Shown here: one piece after another, positions 17,826 to 25,943 of the stretch
Position numbering within the stretch: the first letter of the stretch is position 1
Layout: the number at the start of each line of letters is the position of its first letter
Origin: Flavobacteriaceae bacterium S0862
GTDB lineage: Bacteria; Bacteroidota; Bacteroidia; Flavobacteriales; Flavobacteriaceae
DNA: 64,000 bases
Direction: 5' to 3'
Assembly: GCA_023015825.1 (NCBI GenBank)
Contig: JALKAW010000007.1
Coordinates: 124,001 to 188,000, forward strand
The notes under the pieces: model-generated
What the model was told of the DNA's origin: nothing
Database searches by the model: none
The model's input: the letters and a program-made list of their open reading frames with translations, nothing else
Program-made: the position numbers and the translations under genes

Positions 17826-18341
17826 ATGAAACGACTAATTATACTTTGCTTTACTTTACTTTTAACTCTGCCAACATTTGCTCAAGACTCAAAAAGCAAC
17901 GAAAAAACAACAACTTATTATTTTATTCGTCATGCTGAAAAAGATAGAAGTGACAAAACAAATAAAGATCCAAATTTAATTCAAAAGGGGATTTTAAGAG
18001 CTGCAAAATGGAGTTTTGTTTTAGAAAATATTGAATTTGACGCTGTCTATTCTACCAATTATAATCGCACTAAACAAACTGCTCATCCAACAGCTGAAAA
18101 AAAAGGATTAGAAGTAACTATTTATGATCCAAGACAATTATTTTCTGAAGAATTTGCTAATAATACCTTAGGAGAAACAGTACTTGTAGTTGGGCATAGT
18201 AATACTACTCCTGCTTTTGTAAATGCTGTTTTAGGAACTAAAAAATATGATAGTATAGACGATAACAATAACGCTAACTTATATATAGTAACTATTTCTC
18301 CAAGTGGTGAAAAGTCGGATACGCTTTTGGTTATTGATTAG
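17826..18341 (+). CDS. exported histidine phosphatase (phosphoglycerate mutase superfamily)
   Basis: 171 aa with a signal peptide (about 1-19, ending in TFAQ). The branch-1 histidine phosphatase motif RHAEKDRS lies near residue 38, YSTNYNRTKQTAHPTA holds the second phosphate-binding Arg, and VVGHSNTTPAFVNAVLG has the second catalytic His. It probably removes phosphate from small molecules or proteins in the periplasm; the substrate is not shown. It is convergent with the DUF6503-like gene, 3 bases apart. Confidence 0.87.
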   Translation: MKRLIILCFTLLLTLPTFAQDSKSNEKTTTYYFIRHAEKDRSDKTNKDPNLIQKGILRAAKWSFVLENIEFDAVYSTNYNRTKQTAHPTAEKKGLEVTIYDPRQLFSEEFANNTLGETVLVVGHSNTTPAFVNAVLGTKKYDSIDDNNNANLYIVTISPSGEKSDTLLVID

Positions 18342-18344
18342 TTC

Positions 18345-19085
18345 CTAGTTAACCTTAATATTTAGGTTTTCGATTTTTGATAGCAGCTTAAGTTTTCCTG
18401 TATCAAAGAGTGAATCTAAAGCAACTAAATCCAAGACACCGTCTTCTGGCTTATAATTGTTATAATCTACAAATCGTAGACCATTTACATAACGCTCATT
18501 AAATGCTTCTCTAAATCTCAAACCTAATTCCGTTGGACTATCCATATAAGAGTAGGCTAAATAATCTACTTTGAAACTCTCTTTATCAATCCAATACACA
18601 AAAACATCTTCGTAATCGTCTCCTCCTCCTTCTTGGTTGAATGATACTTTTATTTTGTAGTAGAGTTTTTCTTTTATGTTGGATTCACCTAAAAGCTCTT
18701 TATTAACAGCTGTATCATTTAACCCAAACGGCAACACCGAAAAATAGTGTACAGAATTAACAGATCTGGTATACTTAGCAGCCATAGAATCCACAACCGC
18801 TACTTGTGTTTCATCAATATATCTTTTAAATCCGTCGTTAGATAAAACATCTCTAATTTCTCCTAGAGAATCATTAAAAATACGTTCATATTGGTATACG
18901 CCATTATTTCTATTTGCTTTATAATGTATATCCCTAAAATCAAATGAAATGTTAGATGTATTAAATTTTTCGCCACCAGAAACCATAATAGTTTTATCAA
19001 CTATATCTTGAGCAGTTAACGTTTTTTCAGGTTTACATGACGTAACAATTAAAATAAAAGTAAGACTAAATAAAATGCGCTTCAT
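18345..19085 (-). CDS. lipoprotein, probably DUF6503 family
   Basis: 246 aa from the ATG at 19085. The frame extends ten codons further to 19115, but the start MKRILFSLTFILIVTSC gives a clean lipoprotein signal with Cys at about residue 17. The rest is a soluble beta-rich domain (SFDFRDIHYKANRNNGVYQYER; FVYWIDKESFKVDYLAYSY; GLRFREAFNERYVNGLRFVDY), like outer-membrane-associated LolA/LppX-type folds. From memory this matches the DUF6503 family. Homologues are sometimes mislabelled as aldolases; nothing here suggests aldolase chemistry. Confidence 0.75.
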   Translation of the reverse strand: MKRILFSLTFILIVTSCKPEKTLTAQDIVDKTIMVSGGEKFNTSNISFDFRDIHYKANRNNGVYQYERIFNDSLGEIRDVLSNDGFKRYIDETQVAVVDSMAAKYTRSVNSVHYFSVLPFGLNDTAVNKELLGESNIKEKLYYKIKVSFNQEGGGDDYEDVFVYWIDKESFKVDYLAYSYMDSPTELGLRFREAFNERYVNGLRFVDYNNYKPEDGVLDLVALDSLFDTGKLKLLSKIENLNIKVN

Positions 19086-19156
19086 TTCTAGTATTTTTAT
19101 TAAGCTTTGTCGCAAAAATAGCTAATTAATAACACTATTATAATCAATAAAATATG

Positions 19157-19164
19157 TAGTTTTG
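19157..19164 (+). promoter_or_regulatory. -7 box TAGTTTTG immediately before smpB
   Basis: Exact TAnnTTTG match with only six bases between its G and the smpB ATG at 19171. If used, the transcript would start at or next to the start codon. Confidence 0.5.
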
Positions 19165-19170
19165 AACTTC

Positions 19171-19629
19171 ATGCAGAAACATATAAACATCCAAAACAAA
19201 AAAGCGCGTTTTGAATATGAAATTCTTGACAAATACACTGCTGGAATTGTTTTAACAGGCACCGAAATTAAATCCATACGAAATAGCAAAGCCTCCATTG
19301 CCGAGAGTTTTTGTGAGTTTAATGACCGAGGTGAGCTTTTTGTAGTCAATATGACTATTGAAGAGTATGCTTATGGAAACTATATAAATCACAGGCCAAA
19401 AGCGACAAGGAAACTACTCCTAAACAAACGTGAGTTAAAAAAGCTCGAAAAAGAAGTTAAGAATGTTGGTCTTACTATCATTCCTTTGCGATTGTTCATT
19501 AATGACAAAGGTTTTGCTAAACTAGAAATTGGCTTAGCTAAAGGAAAAAAAATGTACGATAAACGCGACACTATAAAAGACAGAGATAACAAACGTAACT
19601 TAGACCGGATCAAGAAAAACTTCAAGTAA
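19171..19629 (+). CDS. smpB: SsrA-binding protein SmpB
   Basis: 152 aa from the ATG at 19171. An in-frame TTG at 19162 overlaps the predicted -7 box and is unlikely. SmpB carries tmRNA into stalled ribosomes for trans-translation. Seen: [33 protein letters not shown], the OB-fold centre, [19 protein letters not shown], and the basic C-terminal tail. No tmRNA gene is visible in this window. Confidence 0.96.
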   Translation: MQKHINIQNKKARFEYEILDKYTAGIVLTGTEIKSIRNSKASIAESFCEFNDRGELFVVNMTIEEYAYGNYINHRPKATRKLLLNKRELKKLEKEVKNVGLTIIPLRLFINDKGFAKLEIGLAKGKKMYDKRDTIKDRDNKRNLDRIKKNFK

Positions 19630-19706
19630 TAATAATCGTATTTCTTTTATCTTATTATCTTTAAAGGAATTTTGTTATAAGATTCAATTAATTAAAACAT
19701 ATCAAT

Positions 19707-20237
19707 ATGAAAAAACTAATCATTTTTGGAGTTATTTTCTGTTTCTGTACCACTTTGGTTGCCCAAGAAAGTAATGAAACATACACTAAAAAAGTAAAAA
19801 CACTAGACAGCACTCTTGAAACTTTATATGCTGTAATTTCAGGTGAAAAAGGAGAAGCAAGAGACTGGGATTTATTCAGATTTCTGTTTTATCCAGATGC
19901 AAAATTAATACCATCAGGAAAAAATAGAGAAGGAAAAATAGGTGCTCGTTTTATGACACCTGACGATTATGTAAACACCTCTGGGAATTTTCTGGTTGAA
20001 AATGGCTTTTATGAAATTGAATTACAACGAGAAGTAGATACTTTTGGTAATATTACACAAGTATTTAGTACATACGAATCTTACAGAAGCAAAAATGATA
20101 AAGAGCCATTTATGAGAGGTATTAATAGTATTCAGTTACTTAATGATGGTAATAGATGGTGGATAATTAATATCTATTGGGTACAAGAATCTGAAGAAAA
20201 CCCTATTCCGAAACAATATTTACCAAACAAAAATTAA
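19707..20237 (+). CDS. exported NTF2-like protein
   Basis: 176 aa with a signal peptide ending in LVAQ. A single alpha+beta cone-like domain: LDSTLETLYAVISGEKGEARDWDLFRFLFYPDAKLI, then strands VFSTYESY and RWWIINIYWVQE. This pattern fits the SnoaL/NTF2-like superfamily, which includes binding proteins and small enzymes; no catalytic role can be assigned. It lies 5 bases before the peptidase gene 20243-22147 and is probably co-transcribed. A distant relative is at 31175-31690. Confidence 0.75.
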   Translation: MKKLIIFGVIFCFCTTLVAQESNETYTKKVKTLDSTLETLYAVISGEKGEARDWDLFRFLFYPDAKLIPSGKNREGKIGARFMTPDDYVNTSGNFLVENGFYEIELQREVDTFGNITQVFSTYESYRSKNDKEPFMRGINSIQLLNDGNRWWIINIYWVQESEENPIPKQYLPNKN

Positions 20238-20242
20238 TACAA

Positions 20243-22147
20243 ATGAAGGTTACTTTCAAAAAAGATTTATACATTTTCCTATTAACACTATCGCTAGTTT
20301 TTTCAGCGATAGCTCAAGAAAAAGCTAAGCCCGTTTTTAAAGATGGTGAAGCTCAAATTGTTGAAGCTTTTAATAATCCAGATGATTGGATTCGTCATGA
20401 CCTTTGGGTAGAAACATCATTTGACACTGATGGTGATGGCAAACTCGATAGAATGCATGTAGCAGTAACTAGACCAAAACAAACCGATACTGAAGGCTTA
20501 AAACTACCTGTTGTTTACGAATCTAGCCCATATTACGCAGGAACCTCTGGTTTAGGAGAAGGCATCCTTTGGAATGTAAAACACGAATTAGGGGAAACAC
20601 CAAAACCTCGAGTAAACCCTGAAGTTACTAGAACTGGAAAGCGTCCAATAATTTCGAATTCGCAAATAAAAACTTGGGTTCCTAGAGGTTATATAGTAGT
20701 ACACTCATCCTCTCCTGGTACTGGATTATCACAAGGTTCACCAACAGTTGGTGGTGACAATGAAAGTCTAGCACCTAAAGCGGTGGTTGAATGGTTATGT
20801 GGTCGTGCAAAAGGCTACACTACACCTTATGGTAATGAAACTGTTGAAGCATTTTGGTCAACTGGAAAAGTTGGAATGACTGGAACATCTTACAACGGAA
20901 CAATTCCTTTAGCTGCGGCAACAACTGGTGTTGATGGCTTAGAAGCTATTATACCTATAGCACCAAACACGTCTTATTATCACTATTATCGCTCAAATGG
21001 ATTAGTACGTTCACCTGGTGGTTATCTAGGTGAAGATATTGATGTCTTATACGATTTTATTCATAGTGGTGGTGAAGAACCTCTTACACCAATGAAAAAC
21101 ACAAAGATTAGTGATGCTGACATTCCAACTAAGGTATTCAACTCTAAAAGAGAATATAGTAATGCCATGGTTCGTGATACAGAAATGAAAAACGGCATGG
21201 ATAGAGAGACTGGTGATTATAATGAGTTTTGGGCAGGACGAGATTATTTAAACGATATGGCGCCAATGAAAGCTGCTTTGTTAATGTCTCACGGATTTAA
21301 CGATTGGAACGTCATGCCAGAACATAGTTATAGAATTTACAAGAAAGCTAAAGAAATGGGATTACCAACACAAATATATTATCATCAGAACGGTCATGGT
21401 GGCCCACCTCCAATGACTATGATGAATCGTTGGTTTACTCATTACCTTCATGGCCTAGACAATGGTGTTGAAAATGATGCTCTTGCATGGATAGTTCGTG
21501 AGGATGATGCTAGAGACAAACCAACTGCTTATGAAGATTATCCAAACCCTAATGCTTCAAATGTAAGTTTATACTTGAGTCCTGGAGCTCCCGAAAAAGG
21601 TGGTTTGAGTACTAAAAAGAACACGACTAATAAAACAGAAACCTTGGTAGATAATTATTCTTTTACAGGTTCAGGTCTAGCACAAGCTGACATCACAAAC
21701 CATCGGTTATTGTATGTGACTCCTGAACTAACTAAAGACATCCACATTTCTGGAATTCCTAAAATTACTGTAACATTATCGAGTAATAAACCAGCAGCAA
21801 ACTTATCTGTATGGTTGGTATCATTGCCTTGGCAAGAAGGTAGAAGATCTAAAATAACCGATAATCTAATTAATCGTGGTTGGGCAGATCCACAAAATTA
21901 TAAATCATTAACAGAAAGTGAACCATTAGAAAAAGGAAAGTTTTACTCTATAACATTTGAATTAAATCCTGATGACCAAGTTATTAAAAAAGGTCAGCAA
22001 ATTGGTCTAATGATTTTTTCTAGTGACAAAGAGTTTACCTTACAGCCTGAACCAGGAACTGAGCTTAATGTAAAACTAGACGAAACCTCATTAATGCTTC
22101 CAATTGTTGGAGGCGAAGAAGCTTTAAAATCAGCTTTTAAAAACTAA
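20243..22147 (+). CDS. exported X-Pro dipeptidyl-peptidase (PepX/CocE family)
   Basis: 634 aa with a signal peptide (about 1-24). The alpha/beta hydrolase domain has GMTGTSYNG with nucleophile Ser216, Asp in FNDWNV, and His in NGHGGPP. After about residue 430 there is a PepX C-terminal jelly-roll domain (VSLYLSPGAPEKGGL). It removes Xaa-Pro dipeptides from peptide N-termini, or acts as an ester hydrolase as some CocE members do. DTDGDGKLDR at about residues 61-70 resembles a calcium loop. The stop overlaps the next start by one base. Confidence 0.88.
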   Translation: MKVTFKKDLYIFLLTLSLVFSAIAQEKAKPVFKDGEAQIVEAFNNPDDWIRHDLWVETSFDTDGDGKLDRMHVAVTRPKQTDTEGLKLPVVYESSPYYAGTSGLGEGILWNVKHELGETPKPRVNPEVTRTGKRPIISNSQIKTWVPRGYIVVHSSSPGTGLSQGSPTVGGDNESLAPKAVVEWLCGRAKGYTTPYGNETVEAFWSTGKVGMTGTSYNGTIPLAAATTGVDGLEAIIPIAPNTSYYHYYRSNGLVRSPGGYLGEDIDVLYDFIHSGGEEPLTPMKNTKISDADIPTKVFNSKREYSNAMVRDTEMKNGMDRETGDYNEFWAGRDYLNDMAPMKAALLMSHGFNDWNVMPEHSYRIYKKAKEMGLPTQIYYHQNGHGGPPPMTMMNRWFTHYLHGLDNGVENDALAWIVREDDARDKPTAYEDYPNPNASNVSLYLSPGAPEKGGLSTKKNTTNKTETLVDNYSFTGSGLAQADITNHRLLYVTPELTKDIHISGIPKITVTLSSNKPAANLSVWLVSLPWQEGRRSKITDNLINRGWADPQNYKSLTESEPLEKGKFYSITFELNPDDQVIKKGQQIGLMIFSSDKEFTLQPEPGTELNVKLDETSLMLPIVGGEEALKSAFKN

Positions 22148-22641
22148 TGACAGACTTTGTTTTAGCAAATTCTAAAGAACATTTTAATGTAATTGCCAAA
22201 CTAGCAAAAATAGTTTGGCATGAGCATTATATTCCTATTATTGGGAAAACCCAGGTAGAATATATGGTTGCAAAATTTCAAACTTCAAAAGCTATGCAAC
22301 AACAAGCTAGTGAAGGTTATGAATATTACACCATTAAACATGATAATGAGAATGTTGGCTATCTATCTATAAAAAATAATAACGACGATCTTTTTTTAAG
22401 TAAAATTTATATTCTCAAAGAGTTTAGAGGCAAAAAAATAGGAAAGACAGCTTTTAATTTTATTGAGGGAAAAGCCAAAAATTATCAATGTAAAACTATT
22501 TCATTAACCGTTAATAAAGGCAATGTTAACACCATAAAGACTTATGAAAAATCCGGCTTCAAGAATATAGAAGCTATAGTTATGGATATTGGTAATGGAT
22601 TTGTAATGGATGATTATAAGATGGTAAAAACTTTAATCTAA
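22147..22641 (+). CDS. GNAT family N-acetyltransferase
   Basis: 164 aa, with the acetyl-CoA site R-G-K-K-I-G following KIYILKEF and the motif B region GNVNTIKTYEKSGFK. The substrate is unknown. It is translationally coupled to the peptidase upstream (TAATG overlap). Its stop overlaps the pcm stop on the other strand by four bases. Confidence 0.85.
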   Translation: MTDFVLANSKEHFNVIAKLAKIVWHEHYIPIIGKTQVEYMVAKFQTSKAMQQQASEGYEYYTIKHDNENVGYLSIKNNNDDLFLSKIYILKEFRGKKIGKTAFNFIEGKAKNYQCKTISLTVNKGNVNTIKTYEKSGFKNIEAIVMDIGNGFVMDDYKMVKTLI

Positions 22642-23279
22642 TTTTTATTCTCTAAAAGTGGTACAAAACGAAAATCACCAAACTCGTGTTTTTCAAATTC
22701 TTTTGCTCCTTTTCTTATATATAAAGTCATTACTTGAACATCATCACCAACAGGAATCACCAACCTACCTCCTATTTTTAGTTGTGCTAACAATGGTTTA
22801 GGCACAAAAGGTGCTCCAGCAGTCACAACAATACCTTCAAAAGGTGCTTCTTCAGTTAAACCCTTATAACCATCTCCAAAGATGAGCTTTTTAGGTCTGT
22901 ATCCCAATTTTTGTAAAAACTTACTCGTTCTTTTAAAGAGCTCTTGCTGGCGTTCAATACTATACACTTTAGCGCCCAACTCGCAAAGTACAGCAGCTTG
23001 ATAACCACTTCCAGTACCAATTTCAAGGATTTTATCACCTTTTTTTACCTGCAATAATTCTGTTTGAAATGCTACTGTATATGGTTGAGAAATAGTTTGG
23101 TCGGCAGCAATAGGAAACGCTTTATCTTGATAAGCATGGTCTAAAAACCCAGAATCCATAAATAAATGCCTTGGAATATTACCAATAGCCTTTAATACTG
23201 CTTCATCTTTTATACCTTTAGATGCTATTGTTTCAACAAGTTTTTGGCGTAGTCCTTTATGCTTAAATGTATCTTTCAA
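22638..23279 (-). CDS. pcm: protein-L-isoaspartate O-methyltransferase
   Basis: 213 aa. Methylates isoaspartyl residues in damaged proteins, starting their repair. Seen: IPRHLF, the substrate loop ISQPYTVAFQTELL, the SAM motif ILEIGTGSGYQAAVL, VYSIERQ and GGRLVIPVG. The frame and length are normal. The inverted repeat at 23289-23312 lies 10 bases before the start. Confidence 0.95.
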   Translation of the reverse strand: MKDTFKHKGLRQKLVETIASKGIKDEAVLKAIGNIPRHLFMDSGFLDHAYQDKAFPIAADQTISQPYTVAFQTELLQVKKGDKILEIGTGSGYQAAVLCELGAKVYSIERQQELFKRTSKFLQKLGYRPKKLIFGDGYKGLTEEAPFEGIVVTAGAPFVPKPLLAQLKIGGRLVIPVGDDVQVMTLYIRKGAKEFEKHEFGDFRFVPLLENKN

Positions 23280-23288
23280 TGCTTATAA

Positions 23289-23312
23289 TTTGGCTTGCTA
23301 AAATTAGCCAAA
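23289..23312. promoter_or_regulatory. nested inverted repeat between pcm and Gfo/Idh gene
   Basis: TTTGGCT at 23289-23295 pairs with AGCCAAA at 23306-23312. An alternative palindrome GCTAA-AA-TTAGC lies within it. The divergent intergenic position suits an operator, but no binding protein is known. Confidence 0.35.
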
Positions 23313-23388
23313 ATGTTAGTCTTAAAAAACAAGATTCCCATTAAATTTTTAAATGAAAGAATCCACTCAAAAAAAGTATAAAAAATCT

Positions 23389-23396
23389 TATTTTTG
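23389..23396 (+). promoter_or_regulatory. -7 box TATTTTTG upstream of Gfo/Idh gene
   Basis: Exact TAnnTTTG match 15 bases before the ATG at 23412. It supports that ATG rather than the TTG at 23394, which lies inside the box. Confidence 0.5.
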
Positions 23397-23411
23397 TTGA
23401 AAACGATAAAC

Positions 23412-24374
23412 ATGCTAAAAGCTGGTGTACTTGGTGCAGGCCACCTTGGAAAAATTCATTTAAGACTTTTAAATCAATCCGATAAATATGAGCTTGTAGG
23501 GTTTTACGATGCTGACGAGACTAATGCTAAAAATGTTGAAGCAGAATTTGGTTACAAATATTTTAACTCAATTGATGCTTTAATTGAAGCGGTGGATATG
23601 GTTGACATTGTCACACCAACACTATCACATTACGACTGTGCACTTAAAGCCATAGCTAAAGGCAAACATGTTTTTATCGAAAAACCTATCACCAATTCTG
23701 TTGAAGAAGCTGAAGAAATTCGTAAACTTTTAGCAAAGCATAATTTAAGAGGGCAAGTTGGACATGTAGAGCGATTTAACCCCGCTTTTATAGCAATAAA
23801 GGATCAAATCGTTAATCCTATGTTTATAGAAACACATCGTTTAGCAGAATTTAATCCTCGAGGAACTGATGTTCCTGTTGTGTTAGATTTGATGATTCAT
23901 GATATTGATATTATTCTTAGTGTGGTAAAATCAAAAGTGAAACATGTTTCTGCAAGTGGTGTATCTGTTATTAGCGAAACTCCAGATATTGCCAATGCCA
24001 GAATTGAATTTGAAAATGGCTGTGTTGCAAACCTAACTGCTAGTAGAATTTCTTTGAAGAATATGAGAAAATCTCGATTCTTTCAAAAGGACGCCTACAT
24101 CTCGGTAGATTTCTTAGAAAAGAAATGCGAAGTCGTAAAAATGAAAGATGCACCTGAAAATCCAGGTGATTTTGATATGATTCTTCAAAACGCTGAAGGC
24201 ATAAAAAAACAAATCTATTTTGATAATCCTCAAATTTCTAACAACAATGCGATTTTAGATGAACTTGAGACGTTTGCATATGCTATCAATACAAATACAA
24301 AACCTATAGTAACACTAGAAGATGGGACAGAAGCTTTACGTGTTGCTCATCAAATAATAAATTGTTTTAATTAA
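23412..24374 (+). CDS. Gfo/Idh/MocA family oxidoreductase
   Basis: 320 aa. The NAD(P)-binding Rossmann motif is AGVLGAGHLGKIHLRLL at the N-terminus, followed by the dinucleotide-domain EKP motif (HVFIEKPITNS) and the C-terminal GFO/IDH domain with VLDLMIHDIDIILSVV. The family oxidises or reduces sugars and related carbonyls; the substrate is not evident. It is first in a plus-strand run, 14 bases before the 3-hydroxyacyl-CoA dehydrogenase. The ATG at 23412 is chosen because the Rossmann strand starts directly after it. Confidence 0.88.
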   Translation: MLKAGVLGAGHLGKIHLRLLNQSDKYELVGFYDADETNAKNVEAEFGYKYFNSIDALIEAVDMVDIVTPTLSHYDCALKAIAKGKHVFIEKPITNSVEEAEEIRKLLAKHNLRGQVGHVERFNPAFIAIKDQIVNPMFIETHRLAEFNPRGTDVPVVLDLMIHDIDIILSVVKSKVKHVSASGVSVISETPDIANARIEFENGCVANLTASRISLKNMRKSRFFQKDAYISVDFLEKKCEVVKMKDAPENPGDFDMILQNAEGIKKQIYFDNPQISNNNAILDELETFAYAINTNTKPIVTLEDGTEALRVAHQIINCFN

Positions 24375-24388
24375 AAATAAATAGATTA

Positions 24389-25276
24389 ATGAAAAATGTT
24401 GCAGTAATTGGAGCTGGGACCATGGGAAATGGTATTGCTCATACATTTGCACAAAGCGGATTTAAAGTTCAATTAATAGATATAAGCCATGCTGCTCTAA
24501 AAAAGGGAATTGATACCATTACCAAAAATTTAGATAGAATGGTATCTAAAGAAAAAATCACAGAAGCTCAAAAAGAAGAAACATTAGCAAATATTTCAAC
24601 CTATACAAGTGTCACTGAAGGTGTTGAATATGCAGGTTTAGTAGTAGAAGCAGCAACCGAAAATATTGACTTAAAACTAAAAATATTTAAGCAGCTTGAC
24701 GAAGCATGCCCAGAAGACACTATTCTTGCAACTAATACCTCATCTATTTCTATCACGCAAATTGCTGCAGTTACTTCAAGACCAGACATGGTGATAGGAA
24801 TGCATTTTATGAATCCTGTACCAATTATGAAATTGGTTGAAATTATTCGTGGTTACAACACAAGTGACGAGGTAACAAAACTAATTATGGATATGTCTAC
24901 CACACTTGGTAAAATTCCAGTAGAAGTAAATGACTATCCTGGATTTGTTGCTAACAGAATTTTAATGCCAATGCTTAACGAGTCTATTGAAACCCTGTAT
25001 AATGGTGTTGCCGGTGTGCAAGAAATAGATACTGTTATGAAACTTGGTATGGCACATCCAATGGGACCTTTACAACTAGCCGATTTTATAGGTTTAGATG
25101 TATGTTTATCTATTCTTAATGTGATGTACGATGGCTTTAAAAACCCAAAATATGCACCTTGTCCGCTATTAGTAAACATGGTTAGTGCAGGAAAACTAGG
25201 TGTTAAATCTGGTGAAGGGTTTTACGATTATTCTGAAAGTAGAAAAGCCGAAAAAGTGGCTAAACAGTTTTCATAA
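24389..25276 (+). CDS. 3-hydroxybutyryl-CoA dehydrogenase
   Basis: 295 aa. Interconverts 3-hydroxyacyl-CoA and 3-oxoacyl-CoA using NAD(P). Seen: VIGAGTMGNGIAHTFAQSG, AATENIDLKLKIFKQLD, the catalytic His-Glu region IGMHFMNPVPIMKLVEII, PGFVANRIL and the C-terminal substrate domain GPLQLADFIGLD. Single-domain length favours a butyryl-CoA type enzyme over multifunctional FadB. Four bases separate it from yggS. Confidence 0.93.
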   Translation: MKNVAVIGAGTMGNGIAHTFAQSGFKVQLIDISHAALKKGIDTITKNLDRMVSKEKITEAQKEETLANISTYTSVTEGVEYAGLVVEAATENIDLKLKIFKQLDEACPEDTILATNTSSISITQIAAVTSRPDMVIGMHFMNPVPIMKLVEIIRGYNTSDEVTKLIMDMSTTLGKIPVEVNDYPGFVANRILMPMLNESIETLYNGVAGVQEIDTVMKLGMAHPMGPLQLADFIGLDVCLSILNVMYDGFKNPKYAPCPLLVNMVSAGKLGVKSGEGFYDYSESRKAEKVAKQFS

Positions 25277-25280
25277 TAAA

Positions 25281-25943
25281 ATGAGTATTTCTACAAACCT
25301 TAACAACATTAAATCTCAACTGCCAGAACATGTTACTTTAGTAGCTGTTTCCAAAACCAAACCAGTAAGTGACCTTATGGAAGCTTATACAGCTGGTCAA
25401 CGCATTTTTGGTGAAAATAAAATCCAAGAAATGGTTGAGAAACATGAGCAAATGCCAAAAGATGTTGAATGGCACATGATTGGTCATGTACAACGAAACA
25501 AGGTGAAATATATGGCATCGTTTGTGGCGTTAATTCATGGTGTTGACAATCTTAAACTCTTAAAAGAAATCAATAAACAAGCACAAAAGCATAATAGAAT
25601 TATAAATTGCTTGTTACAAATTAAAATAGCTAGTGAAGATTCAAAATTTGGTATGACTGCTCAAGCAGCCCAAGATATTTTCAATTCTGATGATTTCACA
25701 GGACTAAAAAACATAAAAGTAGTTGGGGTAATGGGAATGGCTACGTTTACTGATAATGAAACACAGTTAAAAAAAGAATTCAAATCACTTAAAACAGCTT
25801 TTGATACATTCAATACTCAAAATTCAGGGCTTAGAATTATAAGTATGGGAATGAGTGGTGATTATAAACTTGCTATAGAGTGTGGAAGTAATATGATACG
25901 AGTTGGAAGTAGTATATTTGGAGCACGCAATTATTCAAATTAA
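25281..25943 (+). CDS. YggS/PROSC family pyridoxal-phosphate homeostasis protein
   Basis: 220 aa from the ATG at 25281. The open frame runs further upstream inside the dehydrogenase gene, but that part is a shadow. Alanine racemase-like barrel with the PLP lysine in LVAVSKTKP, FGENKIQE, EWHMIGHVQRNK, GMMG-type VVGVMGMATF, and the phosphate-binding SMGMSGDYKLAIECGSNMIRVGSSIFG. It keeps free PLP in balance and has no known catalytic activity. Confidence 0.94.
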   Translation: MSISTNLNNIKSQLPEHVTLVAVSKTKPVSDLMEAYTAGQRIFGENKIQEMVEKHEQMPKDVEWHMIGHVQRNKVKYMASFVALIHGVDNLKLLKEINKQAQKHNRIINCLLQIKIASEDSKFGMTAQAAQDIFNSDDFTGLKNIKVVGVMGMATFTDNETQLKKEFKSLKTAFDTFNTQNSGLRIISMGMSGDYKLAIECGSNMIRVGSSIFGARNYSN

